From positions 124,001 through 188,000 of the forward strand of contig NZ_AYMU01000006.1 in the NCBI RefSeq assembly GCF_000633395.1: DNA of 64,000 nucleotides. Reading direction: 5' to 3'. Source of the DNA: Pseudomonas sp. PH1b (GTDB lineage: Bacteria > Pseudomonadota > Gammaproteobacteria > Pseudomonadales > Pseudomonadaceae). This document shows positions 17,874 to 28,288 of this stretch, piece by piece. Position 1 is the first letter of the stretch; every line of letters begins with the position of its first letter. The notes under the pieces are model-generated. The model did not search any database. It had not been told where the DNA came from and saw only the letters and a list, made by a program, of their open reading frames with translations. Position numbers and translations under genes: made by a program.

Positions 17874-18998
17874 ATGAGCGTCGCGACTCTCCAGCGCAAG
17901 CTGCCGGAACCTGCGCCCCAGAGCGCCGGGCAGGCCGAACTGCACCCCGAGCTGAACCGCGCCCAGGTGCGCTTTATCGGCCTGGGCAAGACCTACCAGG
18001 GCCAGCAGGGGCCGGTGCAGGCCCTGCACGGCATCGACCTGGCGATCCAGCGCGGCGAGGTGTTCGGCATCATCGGCCGCAGCGGCGCCGGCAAGTCGTC
18101 GCTGATCCGCACCATCAACCGCCTGGAGCAGCCCAGCAGCGGCCGGGTGCTGATCGACCAGGTGGACATCGGCGAGTTCGACGAAGACCGCCTGGTGGCC
18201 CTGCGCCGACGCATCGGCATGATCTTCCAGCACTTCAACCTGATGTCGGCCAAGACCGTGTGGCACAACGTCGAGCTGCCATTGAAGGTGGCCGGGGTGC
18301 CCAAGGACCTGCGCGCGCGCAAGGTGCGCGAACTGCTGGAACTGGTGGGCCTCAAGGACAAGCACCGGGCCTACCCGGCGCAGCTGTCCGGCGGCCAGAA
18401 GCAGCGCGTGGGCATCGCTCGGGCCCTGGTCCACGACCCCGAGATCCTGCTCTGCGACGAAGCCACCTCGGCCCTGGACCCGGAGACCACCCAGTCGATC
18501 CTCGGCCTGCTCAAAGAGATCAACCAGCGCCTGGGCCTGACCATCATCCTGATCACCCACGAGATGGCAGTGATCCGCGAGATCTGCGACCGGGTGGTGG
18601 TGCTCGAGCACGGGCGCATTGTCGAGCAGGGGCCGGTCTGGGAGGTGTTCGGCAACCCTCGACACGAGGTCAGCAAGACCCTGCTGGCACCCTTGCAGCA
18701 GGGCCTGCCCGAGGACCTGCAAAGCCGCCTGCGCAGCCAGCCCGAGTCCGCCGATGCGGCAGTGGTCCTGAGCCTGCGCTTTACCGGCGGCGGCCGCGAG
18801 GAGCCGGACCTGGCGGCCTTGTTCAGCGCCCTGGGCGGGCGAGTGCGCCTGCTGCAGGGCGGAGTCGAACGGATCCAGGGCCATGCCCTGGGGCAACTGC
18901 TGCTGGCGGTCCAGGGCTCGTCCCTGGGCACCGTGGAGCTGCGTCAGCGGGCCGAGCAATGGGCACAGCAGGTGGAGGTACTGGGCTATGTGGTTTGA
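17874..18998 (+). CDS. metN: MetN-type methionine ABC transporter ATPase
   Basis: The cytoplasmic ATPase (374 residues) of the importer. It has an N-terminal extension of about 35 residues, Walker [10 protein letters not shown], signature [15 protein letters not shown], Walker [15 protein letters not shown] and H-loop ITHEM. A C-terminal segment of about 100 residues (from roughly 275) corresponds to the NIL regulatory domain that lets MetN-type importers be shut off by substrate. Its end overlaps the start of metI by 11 bases. Confidence 0.92.
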   Translation: MSVATLQRKLPEPAPQSAGQAELHPELNRAQVRFIGLGKTYQGQQGPVQALHGIDLAIQRGEVFGIIGRSGAGKSSLIRTINRLEQPSSGRVLIDQVDIGEFDEDRLVALRRRIGMIFQHFNLMSAKTVWHNVELPLKVAGVPKDLRARKVRELLELVGLKDKHRAYPAQLSGGQKQRVGIARALVHDPEILLCDEATSALDPETTQSILGLLKEINQRLGLTIILITHEMAVIREICDRVVVLEHGRIVEQGPVWEVFGNPRHEVSKTLLAPLQQGLPEDLQSRLRSQPESADAAVVLSLRFTGGGREEPDLAALFSALGGRVRLLQGGVERIQGHALGQLLLAVQGSSLGTVELRQRAEQWAQQVEVLGYVV

Positions 18999-19632
18999 TC
19001 GTTTGTTGCAGGGCATCCTCGACACCCTGCTGATGGTTGGCGTGTCCTCGCTGATTGCCCTGCTGGCGGGGATTCCCCTGGCGGTGATCCTGGTCACCAG
19101 CGGCAAGGGCGGGATCTATGAGGCGCCGAACCTGAACCGGGCGCTGGGGGCCTTCGTCAACCTGTTCCGCTCGATTCCGTTCCTGATCCTGATGGTGGCG
19201 CTGATTCCCTTTACCCGCTTGATCGTCGGCACCACTTACGGCGTCTGGGCGGCAGTAGTGCCGCTGACCATCGCCGCTACGCCGTTCTTTGCGCGGATCG
19301 CCGAAGTCAGCCTGCGTGAGGTCGACCACGGCCTGATCGAGGCCGCACAGGCCATGGGTTGCCGGCGCTGGCACATCGTCTGGCACGTGCTGCTGCCCGA
19401 AGCGCTGCCGGGCATCGTCGGTGGCTTCACCATCACCTTGGTGACCATGATCAACTCTTCGGCCATGGCCGGGGCGATTGGCGCGGGTGGCCTGGGGGAC
19501 ATTGCCTACCGCTACGGTTACCAGCGTTTCGACAGCCAGATCATGCTCACGGTGATCGTGCTGCTGGTGATCCTGGTGGCGGCGATCCAGCTGGGTGGCG
19601 ACCGCCTGGCGCGGGTGCTGAACAAGCGTTGA
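18988..19632 (+). CDS. metI: MetI-type methionine ABC transporter permease
   Basis: The membrane permease (214 residues) of the importer, with five membrane segments. Typical MetI blocks are [22 protein letters not shown], the ATPase-contacting loop [22 protein letters not shown] and [29 protein letters not shown] chose the ATG at 18988, inside the end of metN, because the protein then begins [14 protein letters not shown], the normal N-terminus. It is the last gene of the metQNI unit and is followed by a REPIN. Confidence 0.92.
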   Translation: MWFDRLLQGILDTLLMVGVSSLIALLAGIPLAVILVTSGKGGIYEAPNLNRALGAFVNLFRSIPFLILMVALIPFTRLIVGTTYGVWAAVVPLTIAATPFFARIAEVSLREVDHGLIEAAQAMGCRRWHIVWHVLLPEALPGIVGGFTITLVTMINSSAMAGAIGAGGLGDIAYRYGYQRFDSQIMLTVIVLLVILVAAIQLGGDRLARVLNKR

Positions 19633-19650
19633 GGGCGGCGGTGGCCGTTC

Positions 19651-19728
19651 GGACGCCTTCGCGAGCAAGCTCGCTCCTACCAGGGACTGCACACAACCTG
19701 TAGGAGCGAGCTTGCTCGCGAAAAGGCC
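19651..19728. repeat. REPIN with GAGCGAGCTTGCTCGC arms
   Basis: Two inverted REP copies of the GTAGGAGCGAGCTTGCTCGC type face each other around a 24-base centre. The palindrome core differs from the GCCGGCTTGCCGGC type that dominates this window. Confidence 0.88.
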
Positions 19729-19784
19729 GCCAGGTCGCCATTGGAGGTATATTTGCTGCCTCCCTTCTACCCACGCAGCCCGCC

Positions 19785-20411
19785 ATGAAACTCGCCCCCG
19801 ACGATCTCGAAAGCATCACCGCAACCACCCTCGGCCACTACAACCAGGTGGCCGAAGGTTTTCGCGAAGGCACCCGCGACCACGATGTGAGCCAGAACAT
19901 CGACGCGCTGCTGCGGCATATCCAGGGCAAAGCGCCGTTCACCGTACTGGATTTCGGCTGCGGCCCCGGCCGCGACCTGCAAGCCTTTACCCGCCTGGGC
20001 CATATCGCCGTCGGCCTCGACGGCTGCGAGCGCTTCGCCCAGATGGCCCGGGAAGACAGCGGCTGCGAGGTCTGGCAGCAGGACTTCCTCAAGCTCGAGC
20101 TGCCGGCCGAACGCTTCGACGGGATCTTCGCCAACGCGGTGCTGTTCCACATTCCCCGCCAGGAACTGCCGCGGGTGCTCAAGCAACTGCATGCCAGCCT
20201 CAAGAACGGCGGCGTGCTGTTCAGCTCCAATCCCCGGGGTGATAACCAGGAAGGCTGGAACGGCCCGCGCTACGGCGCCTACCACGACCTGGCGGCTTGG
20301 CAGGCATTGCTGACGGATGCCGGCTTTGTCGAGCTGGAGCATTACTACCGCCCCGCCGGCCTGCCGCGCGAGCAACAGCCATGGCTGGCCAGCGTCTGGC
20401 GCAAGGCCTGA
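19785..20411 (+). CDS. Class I SAM-dependent methyltransferase
   Basis: A cytoplasmic protein of 208 residues with the Rossmann-like methyltransferase fold. The SAM-binding glycine motif is VLDFGCGPGRDLQAF (about residues 50-64), with the acidic residue after strand 2 in GLDGCERF and motif IV at FDGIFANAVLFHI. It ends convergent with the next gene, 24 bases away. Substrate is unknown and the context gives no strong hint. Confidence 0.85.
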   Translation: MKLAPDDLESITATTLGHYNQVAEGFREGTRDHDVSQNIDALLRHIQGKAPFTVLDFGCGPGRDLQAFTRLGHIAVGLDGCERFAQMAREDSGCEVWQQDFLKLELPAERFDGIFANAVLFHIPRQELPRVLKQLHASLKNGGVLFSSNPRGDNQEGWNGPRYGAYHDLAAWQALLTDAGFVELEHYYRPAGLPREQQPWLASVWRKA

Positions 20412-20435
20412 GGCCACGGCCTGCCGCCGGGCGGC

Positions 20436-22691
20436 TCAGGGCTGGCGCGCGACCTGATACTCACGCACCTCGCCGTCCGCCAGCAGTGCCTTGATGCTCT
20501 GCCCCGGCAACCTCACGCCCTGCACTTCACGGGCGTGGGCATCGAAATTCGCCAGCAGCCGCGAACCGTCGGCAAAGGTGGTCTGCTGCACCTGGCGGTC
20601 CGCCGTCAGCCAGCGAAAATCCGTGAGGGCCTGGGTGCCCAGGCGCTGGTGCAAAGGCTGGAAAAATGCATCCTGGCGGACCATCGGCGGCAGGCGCTGG
20701 CGCAGGGTGGCGGCACTCAGGTGATACAAGGGCGGCACGTTGTAGAGCAGCTGGGCCAATTCGTTCTCGACCCGCACATTGCTCAATTTTAGGCTGTCGA
20801 ACAGCCAATGGTGGCTGGTCACCAGCGACCCATGGAACACCGCCTGGTACAACGGCACACGTGTCGCCGGCGCGAAATACACCGTGCGGTAGGGCTCCTT
20901 GAGCGGCGCGCTCTTGAAGAACACCGCTGGCTGCTCCGGCGGGTACCAGTTGCCCAGGTAGTAGGGCGACTTCACCTCCTTGCTCATCTGCTCATCGCCC
21001 CAGCCTATGACTGGGGTCTGCATGCCATGGGCGAACAGCACGCCGCCGGCCGTCACCCCATTGCCGTCTTCGGAGCCGCTGACCAGTTGCTGCTGCTCGG
21101 CAATCCAGCGCGAAGCATCGATATTGCCCTCAGCGTTCTGCGCCTGGGTCATCGGCCTCTCGGCGCGGTAGCTGTCGAACAGCATGCCGGTGGCGTAGGC
21201 ATCGAGGAACCAACTGTTGAACCCGACCCGGGCCTGCACGGCCTTGACCCGGGCCTCCAGCAATGGCCTGACGCAACGTGGGTCGGTGTAATGCCCGGAC
21301 TGCTGGAAACCGCTTTTGAGCTGGCCGTTTTCCAGCACAATCGCGCACTCGCGGTTGGCCCGCGAGCCCAGGTGGGCGGTGCTCCAGTCGGGGTTTTCAT
21401 TGCTGCGCAACGCGGTCTCGTAGGAGTCGTAGGGCGCCACCAGATAACCCGCGGCCACCCCGGCCCGCACCGCTTCGGGGTGCCATAGCCCGCCCTCCCA
21501 ACCTTCGCCGAGGCCCAGCCACAAACGGCTCAGCCCGGCCGCCTGCAAACGCTCCATGGTCGCCAGCGACAGGCTGCTGCCCCAACGCGCCGGGTCGGTG
21601 TTCAAGGCCGTGGCAAAGACCTTGGCCACCTGCGTGCGCAGCTCGCCGTAACCCTGGGCCAGGGCTTGCATGTCGGGCTCGTCCGCGCCCTGCCAGCCCA
21701 GACGGGCCTGCTGGTTCAGCGCGCTGTTGAGGCCGCGCAGCAGGGTGGTGCGCTGATAGGCATCCAGGTTGGCCGCCGGCGCCTTAAGGATCTGCGCGCT
21801 GTCCTTGTCCAGGCCGGCCCGCAGCTTCATCGCCAGCGGCTCGTTACCCTGCAAGTCCTGTAGCAACTGCGGCCAGTTGCGCACATCGTCGCTCCCCAGC
21901 AGATCGTTGCCCCACAGATAAACATGACTGGCCCCCAGCAACTTGCTGCCTTGCGGCGTGCGCGCCAGCTTGGCCTCCAGGGTCTCGTAGCGCCCGTTGT
22001 CGATCAGCCATTGGCGATAGCGCTTGGCGCCCGCCAGCAGGTCGGCGTCGCCAAGGTACAAGGTCATGGTCAGCGGCGCATCGGGTTCCAGGCGGGTGAA
22101 CTGATGCTGCCCCGTCAGCGCCATGGCCGGCCCTTCGGCGCTCAGGCTCAGGCGGTTGTTATAGGGTCGGGTCAGTAGCCAGCTCAGGGTGAAGGCGCCG
22201 TGATCCAGGGTCCACAGCGGCAGGCTCAGGTCCTGGGTACTGTTGACTTCGCCCTGGTCCAGTAGAAACCGTTGCCAGCGCAGGTCCCCCGTCGGTACGT
22301 AGTGCCCCTCGGCCAAAGGCCAGACCAGCCCCCTGCCCATGGCGCTGGCCGGCTGGCGCAGAAACGTCAGCGAGCCCGGCTCCCGGGCCTGGATGGAGAA
22401 CACCAGGTCGCGCTGGCGCAGGGTCGCGCTCAGGCTCCAGGCGCCATCGTCCCATTGCCAACTGAGCTGCTGCGGCGTCTGTTGCAAGGCGCTGACCCGG
22501 TGGTTGTCCACACCCGCCGAGGCTTGCACGGCCGGCTGACCGGCAGGGGTCACGCGAATCGCCAGGGTCGCCGGATCGATCTCGACCTGCCACAACGAGT
22601 TTTCCAACAACGGCTGGGCCAGCGCCCAGGGCGACAGCAGCAGGGCGGCGGCGAGTAACAGGCCACGCAGAGGCCGGGCAACGCAGGGCAT
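20436..22691 (-). CDS. Large exported glycoside hydrolase-like protein
   Basis: A secreted or periplasmic protein of 751 residues. The start at 22691 is preceded by GAAGGGA and gives a clear signal peptide of about 25 residues ending WALA. Beta-rich segments at the N-terminus resemble the sugar-mutarotase-like domain of large glycosidases, followed by a probable TIM barrel containing NSWFLDAYATGMLFDSY, where the Asp is a candidate nucleophile. This arrangement recalls GH101-like enzymes, but I cannot assign family or substrate with confidence. It stands alone upstream of triC's end, about 100 bases away, in the same direction. Confidence 0.6.
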   Translation of the reverse strand: MPCVARPLRGLLLAAALLLSPWALAQPLLENSLWQVEIDPATLAIRVTPAGQPAVQASAGVDNHRVSALQQTPQQLSWQWDDGAWSLSATLRQRDLVFSIQAREPGSLTFLRQPASAMGRGLVWPLAEGHYVPTGDLRWQRFLLDQGEVNSTQDLSLPLWTLDHGAFTLSWLLTRPYNNRLSLSAEGPAMALTGQHQFTRLEPDAPLTMTLYLGDADLLAGAKRYRQWLIDNGRYETLEAKLARTPQGSKLLGASHVYLWGNDLLGSDDVRNWPQLLQDLQGNEPLAMKLRAGLDKDSAQILKAPAANLDAYQRTTLLRGLNSALNQQARLGWQGADEPDMQALAQGYGELRTQVAKVFATALNTDPARWGSSLSLATMERLQAAGLSRLWLGLGEGWEGGLWHPEAVRAGVAAGYLVAPYDSYETALRSNENPDWSTAHLGSRANRECAIVLENGQLKSGFQQSGHYTDPRCVRPLLEARVKAVQARVGFNSWFLDAYATGMLFDSYRAERPMTQAQNAEGNIDASRWIAEQQQLVSGSEDGNGVTAGGVLFAHGMQTPVIGWGDEQMSKEVKSPYYLGNWYPPEQPAVFFKSAPLKEPYRTVYFAPATRVPLYQAVFHGSLVTSHHWLFDSLKLSNVRVENELAQLLYNVPPLYHLSAATLRQRLPPMVRQDAFFQPLHQRLGTQALTDFRWLTADRQVQQTTFADGSRLLANFDAHAREVQGVRLPGQSIKALLADGEVREYQVARQP

Positions 22692-22795
22692 GAGCAATCC
22701 CTTCTCGAATGAATGCCCAGAGTGTAAAGCAAAGCGCCGCCCGTCCCGCCGGCATCCGGGAACAGCCCTGTGCGCAACACGCACAGGGCCCTGCC

Positions 22796-25700
22796 TCAAC
22801 CGGCTTCTTTCTGCGGTTCGCGAATCTTGTACCAGGCCACATACAGCGCCGGGAGGAACAGCAGGGTAAGCAAGGTGGCGACGATGATGCCGCCGATCAT
22901 GGCGTAGGCCATCGGCCCCCAGAACACTTCCCGGGCAATCGGGATCATCCCCAGGCTGGCCGCCGCGGCAGTCAGCAGGATCGGCCGCCGTCGATGGTGG
23001 GTGGCTTCCAGCACCGCGTCCCAGGGGTGATAGCCGTCGCGCTCGTAGTCGTCGATCTGGGTCACCAGGATCACCGAGTTGCGGATGATGATGCCGATCA
23101 GCGCGAGGATCCCGAGGATCGCCACAAAGCCCATGGGCGTGCCCGTGGGCACCAGGGCCAGGACCACGCCGATCAGCCCCAGGGGCGCCACGCTGGCCAC
23201 CAGGAACAGCTTCTGCACGCTGTGCAGCTGGATCATCAGGAAGGTCGCCATGAGGAACAGCATCAGCGGCACCACCTTGGCAATCGGCCCCTGGGCCTTG
23301 CCGCTTTCCTCCACGGTGCCGCCGGTGGCCACCGAATAGCCGGCAGGCAGTTGCGCGGCAAACTTATCGATGTCCGGCTTCAGTTGCTTGACCAGGTCGG
23401 TGGGCTGGATCGCATCGCGCACCGCGGCCTTGATGGTGATGGTCGGCTTGCGGTCGCGGCGCCACACCAGTGGCTGCTCCAGTTCGTAGCGCACGGTGGC
23501 GAAGGCCAGCAGCGGGATCGAGGTGCCGCTGGGGGTGACGATCTGCAGGTTCTGCAGGGTTTCCGGCGAGCCGCGCTCGTTGTCGTCGGCGCGGCCGACC
23601 ACGTTGATCAGGTAGATGTCGTCATGCACCTGGGTCACGGTGGAGCCGCTGACGATGCTGTTCATCAGTTGCGCCACGTCCTCCGAGGACAGCCCCAACT
23701 GCCGCGCCTTGTCCTGGGCGATGTCGATGCGCAGCACTTTGCCGGGCTCGTTCCAGTCGTAGATGATCTCGCCGATGTGCGGGTTCTTGTCCAGTTCGGT
23801 GGCCAGTTCGATGGCGTGCTTGCGCACCTGGTCGATGTCCTTGCCGCTGACCCGGTACTGGATCGGCCGCCCCACCGGCGGGCCCATCTCCAGAGCCTGG
23901 ACATAGCTGCCGATGCCGACGAAGTCTTCGCGCAGGCGCTTCTGCAGGCGCTGGGTCAGGGCCGTGCGCTGCTCCAGGCCCTTGCTGACGATCACCAGCT
24001 GGGCGTAGTAGGGGTTCTGCAACTGCTGGTCCAGGGGCAGGTAGAAACGGATCGCGCCCTCGCCGATGTAGGTGCTCCAGCGCTCGATGTCCGGGTCGTC
24101 CTTGAGGGTCGCTTCCAGGCGGTCCACGGCCTGACGGGTCTCGTTGATCGAGGCGTTCTGCGGCAGGTTGAGGTCCACCAGGATCTCCGGCCGGTCCGAT
24201 GACGGGAAGAACTGGTTCTGCACGAACCGCATGCAGAACACCGACGCCACGAACAGCAGCACGGTGATGCCGATGGCCCACCAGCGGTTGCGCATGGCCC
24301 ACAGCAGGCCGCCGTTGAAGGCGCGTCCGATACGCCCCGGCTCCTCGGAATGGGGTTTGATGTTGGTGCTGAGAATGTGGATGCCGATCACCGGGGCAAA
24401 CAGCACCGCGACGATCCAGGACACCAGCATGGCCACCGCAATCACCGCGAACAGGGTGAAGGTGTACTCACCGGCAGAGCTGGCGTTGAGGCCGATGGGC
24501 ACGAAGCCGGCCACGGTCACCAGGGTCCCGGTGAGCATCGGGAAGGCGGTGGAGGTGTAGGCGAAGGTCGCGGCCTGCTCCTTGCTCTCGCCCTTCTCCA
24601 GCCGCGTGACCATCATTTCCACGGTGATCATCGCGTCGTCCACCAGCAGCCCCAGGGCGATGATCAGCGCCCCCAGGGAGATCCGCTGCATGGTGATGCC
24701 GCTGTACTCCATGAACACGAAGACCATGGCCAGCACCAGCGGAATCGAGCAGGCCACCACCAGCCCGGCGCGTACCCCGAGGCTGATGAAGCTCACCACC
24801 AGGACGATGATCACCGCCTCGAACAGGGCGCTGGTAAAACCGCCCACCGCCTCTTCCACCACTTCGGCCTGGTCGGACACCTTGTGCACCCCGACGCCCA
24901 CCGGCAGGTCGGCGGTCAGCTGGTCCATGCGCGCGTGCAGGGCCTTGCCGAAGTCCTGGATGTTGCCGCCCTTCTTCATGGCGATCGCCAGGCCGATGGC
25001 CGGCTTGCCATTGAAGCGGAACAGCGGCGTGGAAGGGTCGACATAGCCGCGGCTAATCTCGGCGATGTCCGCCAGCCGGTAGAAGCGATCGTTGAGCCGC
25101 AGGTTGACCGTGGCCAGGTCCTTCTCCGAGGCGAACTGCCCGGACGTGCGCACCGAGATGCGCTCCGGCCCCGCCTCGATCACCCCGGCCGGGGTCACCG
25201 CGTTCTGCGATTGCAGGCTCTGCAGGACCTGGCGCTGGTCGATGCCCAGGGCCGCCAGCTTGCGGGTGGAGAAGTTCAGGTAGATGACTTCGTCCTGCTC
25301 GCCGACCATCTCCACCTTGCCCAGGTTCGGCACTTCGCGGATCTCGGCCCGTACCTGCTCCACGTAGTCGCGCAGCTGGCGCATGCTCAGGCCGTCGGCG
25401 GTGAAGGCGTAGATCGAACCGAACACATCGCCGAACTCATCGTTGAACCCCGGACCTTGCAGGCCCTGGGGAAAGTCGCCGCGGATGTCGTTGATCTTCT
25501 TGCGCACCTGGTACCAGATCTCGGGAATGTCCTTGGCGCTGGTGGTGTCGCGCAGGTAGACGAACACCGTCGATTCGCCGGGGCGGGTGTAGCTTTTCAC
25601 GTAGTCCAGGGAGTCCAGCTCTTCGAGCTTCTTCTCGATGCGGTCGGTGACCTGCTTCAGGGTTTCTTCCTGGGTCGCGCCGGGCCAGCGGGTCTGGATG

Positions 25701-25861
25701 ACCATGGTCTTGATGGTGAAGGACGGGTCTTCTTCACGCCCCAGGTTCATGTAGGAAAACACGCCCATCAGCAGCGCGACGAACATCAGGTACCAGACGA
25801 AGGACTGATGTTTGATCGCCCATTCGGACAGGTTGAAGCTCCCTTTGCTGTCGGGCGTCAT
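22796..25861 (-). CDS. triC: RND efflux pump inner-membrane transporter, TriC type
   Basis: A proton-driven tripartite efflux pump subunit of 1021 residues with twelve membrane segments and two large periplasmic loops. The proton-relay aspartate pair is in LGLLVDDAMITVEMM. Canonical RND blocks include RWPGATQEETLKQVTDRIEKK and the TM11-12 region ILALIGIIIRNSVILVTQID. It overlaps the second adaptor gene by four bases. A transporter with two dedicated adaptors is the arrangement of P. aeruginosa TriABC, which expels triclosan and works with the outer-membrane channel OpmH. No channel gene is in this cluster, which also fits. Confidence 0.88.
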   Translation of the reverse strand: MTPDSKGSFNLSEWAIKHQSFVWYLMFVALLMGVFSYMNLGREEDPSFTIKTMVIQTRWPGATQEETLKQVTDRIEKKLEELDSLDYVKSYTRPGESTVFVYLRDTTSAKDIPEIWYQVRKKINDIRGDFPQGLQGPGFNDEFGDVFGSIYAFTADGLSMRQLRDYVEQVRAEIREVPNLGKVEMVGEQDEVIYLNFSTRKLAALGIDQRQVLQSLQSQNAVTPAGVIEAGPERISVRTSGQFASEKDLATVNLRLNDRFYRLADIAEISRGYVDPSTPLFRFNGKPAIGLAIAMKKGGNIQDFGKALHARMDQLTADLPVGVGVHKVSDQAEVVEEAVGGFTSALFEAVIIVLVVSFISLGVRAGLVVACSIPLVLAMVFVFMEYSGITMQRISLGALIIALGLLVDDAMITVEMMVTRLEKGESKEQAATFAYTSTAFPMLTGTLVTVAGFVPIGLNASSAGEYTFTLFAVIAVAMLVSWIVAVLFAPVIGIHILSTNIKPHSEEPGRIGRAFNGGLLWAMRNRWWAIGITVLLFVASVFCMRFVQNQFFPSSDRPEILVDLNLPQNASINETRQAVDRLEATLKDDPDIERWSTYIGEGAIRFYLPLDQQLQNPYYAQLVIVSKGLEQRTALTQRLQKRLREDFVGIGSYVQALEMGPPVGRPIQYRVSGKDIDQVRKHAIELATELDKNPHIGEIIYDWNEPGKVLRIDIAQDKARQLGLSSEDVAQLMNSIVSGSTVTQVHDDIYLINVVGRADDNERGSPETLQNLQIVTPSGTSIPLLAFATVRYELEQPLVWRRDRKPTITIKAAVRDAIQPTDLVKQLKPDIDKFAAQLPAGYSVATGGTVEESGKAQGPIAKVVPLMLFLMATFLMIQLHSVQKLFLVASVAPLGLIGVVLALVPTGTPMGFVAILGILALIGIIIRNSVILVTQIDDYERDGYHPWDAVLEATHHRRRPILLTAAAASLGMIPIAREVFWGPMAYAMIGGIIVATLLTLLFLPALYVAWYKIREPQKEAG

Positions 25862-26928
25862 GGTGCGCGGTCCTCGTCGAATTTGACTTTCTGCCCCGGC
25901 TTGAGGCTATTGACGCCGGCACTGACCACCCGCTCGCCGGGCTTGACGCCGTGGCTGATCAACGCCGAAGCGCTGTCGCGGCTGAGCACCGTGACCTCGC
26001 GTGGGGCGACGGTCTGGGTCTGGGGGTCGATGACCCAGATCCGGGTCTGGCCCTGCACCTCTTGCAGGGCCGTCAGCGGCAGTTCGGTGCGCGGCTCGAT
26101 GGCGGTGCTCAGGGTCACGCTGATGGCGGTGCCCAGGCGAAAGGCTTCGGGGGTGTCCTTGAGGGTCAGGCGCGCACGGCGGGTACGGGTCGCGCTCTGG
26201 GCCTGGGGCTCGATCTCGCGCACCGTGGCAGTGGTGTTGATGCTTGGGTCCAGTTGCGCGGCGACGGTGAATTCCACACCGGCCGGCAGTTGGTCCACCA
26301 GGCTGGCCGGCAGGTCGATCACCGCTTCCTTGATCTCCGGCCGGGCCAGGGTCACCACTTGCTGGCCGGCGGTCACCACCTGCCCGGCTTCGGCATTCCA
26401 GGCGGTGATCACGCCGCCGTGATCGCTGCGCAGTTCGCTGTAGTTGAGCTGATCCTGGGCCTGGCGCACCGAGGCCTTAGCCTGGTCCAGGGAAGCGCCG
26501 GTGGTCTTCAGGTCGGTCTGGGCGATGTCCAGTTGCGCCTGGGCGCCCACGCCGCGATCGAACAGCTCCTGTTGGCGCCGGGCATTGGCCTGGGCGTTGA
26601 TCCACTGCGCCTCGACCTTGGCCAGGTCACCCTGGGCGGCGCGCAACTGGTTCTGCTGATCGGTGGGGTCCAGGGTCGCCAGCAAGTCCCCAGGCCCGAC
26701 TTCGGCGCCGACATCCACATTGCGGTTGGCGATGCGCCCCGGCACCCGGAAGCCCAGGTTGGTCTCGTAGCGGGCCTGGATGGTGCCGGCAAAGCGCCCC
26801 AGGCTTTCCTCGGCCTGGGGCGTCACCTGGATCGACAGCACCGGGCGCACCGGCTCCGGCGCCGGCTCTTCCTTGGAGCAGCCCAACAGCAAGGCGCTGG
26901 CACACAACAACGGCAGCAGGCGCTTCAT
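25858..26928 (-). CDS. triB: RND membrane fusion lipoprotein, TriB type
   Basis: A periplasmic adaptor of 356 residues anchored as a lipoprotein; the lipobox is LLGCSK with the cysteine near residue 17. A lipoyl domain (NRNVDVGAEVGPGDLLATLDP and the returning half ITAWNAEAGQVV) flanks a helical hairpin, followed by beta-barrel and membrane-proximal domains. It lies between the other adaptor and triC, overlapping triC by four bases. The two adaptors probably form a mixed ring around the pump, as shown for TriA and TriB. Confidence 0.87.
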   Translation of the reverse strand: MKRLLPLLCASALLLGCSKEEPAPEPVRPVLSIQVTPQAEESLGRFAGTIQARYETNLGFRVPGRIANRNVDVGAEVGPGDLLATLDPTDQQNQLRAAQGDLAKVEAQWINAQANARRQQELFDRGVGAQAQLDIAQTDLKTTGASLDQAKASVRQAQDQLNYSELRSDHGGVITAWNAEAGQVVTAGQQVVTLARPEIKEAVIDLPASLVDQLPAGVEFTVAAQLDPSINTTATVREIEPQAQSATRTRRARLTLKDTPEAFRLGTAISVTLSTAIEPRTELPLTALQEVQGQTRIWVIDPQTQTVAPREVTVLSRDSASALISHGVKPGERVVSAGVNSLKPGQKVKFDEDRAP

Positions 26929-26939
26929 GGTTGTGCTCC

Positions 26940-28019
26940 CTAGTCCCTGGTCTGCGAGGCGATCTCGACGAACATCCCCGGGTGCAGCAACTGCCCACCC
27001 GCCACCACCACTTTCTCACCACCCTTGAGGCCGTCGCTGATGATCACCTTGCCGGTCAGGTAGCGTCCGACCTTGACCTCGTGCAGAGCGGTCTTGCCGT
27101 CCTCGCCCACCAGCCACACGGCGGGTTCGCTGAGGTTCTTGGTCAGGGCCGACCAGGGCAGCACCACGCTGGCCTTGCCGTGGGCCCGTGCGGTGGCGCT
27201 GACCACCGAGCCCAGGTCCATGCCCGGCGGCAACGAATCGAGCACCACCTTGACCTGCACCGTGCCGCTCTGGGCCGAGACCACCGGCGTCACCTCGCGG
27301 ACCTTGCCGGTGGTGGTCACCTTGGGGTTGTCCAGCAGGCTGATGTGGATGGTTTCCTGGCCCGGCGGCTGCATCAGCAGCGATTCGTAGACGTTGAACA
27401 CCGCGTCACGCTCACCATCCCGGGCCAGGCTGAAGATCGGCACCGTGGCCTGCACCACCTGGCCGACCTCGGCCTGGCGCGCGGTGATCACCCCCGGTGC
27501 CTCGGCCACCAGCTCGGTGTAGCTCAGTTGCTCGCGGGCGTTGGCCAGTTGCGCCTGGGCCGCACTCAGGGCGCTCTGGCTGCTGCGCAGGGCGGCCTGG
27601 GCCGAATCGTATTCGCTCTGGCTGGTGTAGCCCTTGGGCAAGAGCTTCTGCTGGCGGACAAACGCCGCGCTGGCCTGCTTGACCCGCGCCTGCTCGGCGA
27701 ACACCGAAGCGGCGGCGGAGTCGACATTGGTCTGCAGATCCTTGGGATCGAGCTTGGCCAGCACCTGCTGCGCCGTGACCCGATCGCCGACATCCACCAT
27801 GCGCTGGATGATCTTGCCACCGACGCGGAACGACAGTTCGGTCTGCACCCGGGCCTGGACGTCACCGGTGAGGGTCACCGAAGGCGCGAAATCACTGCTC
27901 TGCACCTCCAGGATGCGTACCCGCGGACGCTCCTTTTCCCCGGGTTTCTCCGCCCCGCAGCCGCCGAGCAGCAGCAACAGGGTCAATCCCACTATCCACT
28001 TCGAATTGAACGCAGCCAT
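26940..28019 (-). CDS. triA: RND membrane fusion lipoprotein, TriA type
   Basis: The first gene of the triABC operon: a 359-residue adaptor with lipobox LLGGCG. The lipoyl halves (QRMVDVGDRVTAQQVLAKLDP and ITARQAEVGQVVQATVPIFS) surround a coiled-coil hairpin of about 80 residues. It is separated from triB by 11 bases. The region upstream (28020-28288) is shared with the divergent ATPase gene and presumably carries the operon promoter; no regulator gene is adjacent. Confidence 0.87.
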   Translation of the reverse strand: MAAFNSKWIVGLTLLLLLGGCGAEKPGEKERPRVRILEVQSSDFAPSVTLTGDVQARVQTELSFRVGGKIIQRMVDVGDRVTAQQVLAKLDPKDLQTNVDSAAASVFAEQARVKQASAAFVRQQKLLPKGYTSQSEYDSAQAALRSSQSALSAAQAQLANAREQLSYTELVAEAPGVITARQAEVGQVVQATVPIFSLARDGERDAVFNVYESLLMQPPGQETIHISLLDNPKVTTTGKVREVTPVVSAQSGTVQVKVVLDSLPPGMDLGSVVSATARAHGKASVVLPWSALTKNLSEPAVWLVGEDGKTALHEVKVGRYLTGKVIISDGLKGGEKVVVAGGQLLHPGMFVEIASQTRD

Positions 28020-28288
28020 GCAGGCTCCTTTTGCGTGATGCTGTCTCGCCAGTGACGTTACGACTGTGAGCTTAGAACAGGGTTCAACCCTTGCACGCCG
28101 CTCTCATAACCGGTTTTTTGTGGCGAGGGAGCGTGCCTGCGCTCGGCCGGCGCCCCGGCACACAGCCGCCGCCACACCGCGCAACGCGCGCCATCCAGGC
28201 AGGCCCCGGGCGCCTGCACCATCGGGCACACGCAAGCTGTGCAGCGACAAATCAGGCACACTGCGCACCACGCAACAGGAGACCCGGC

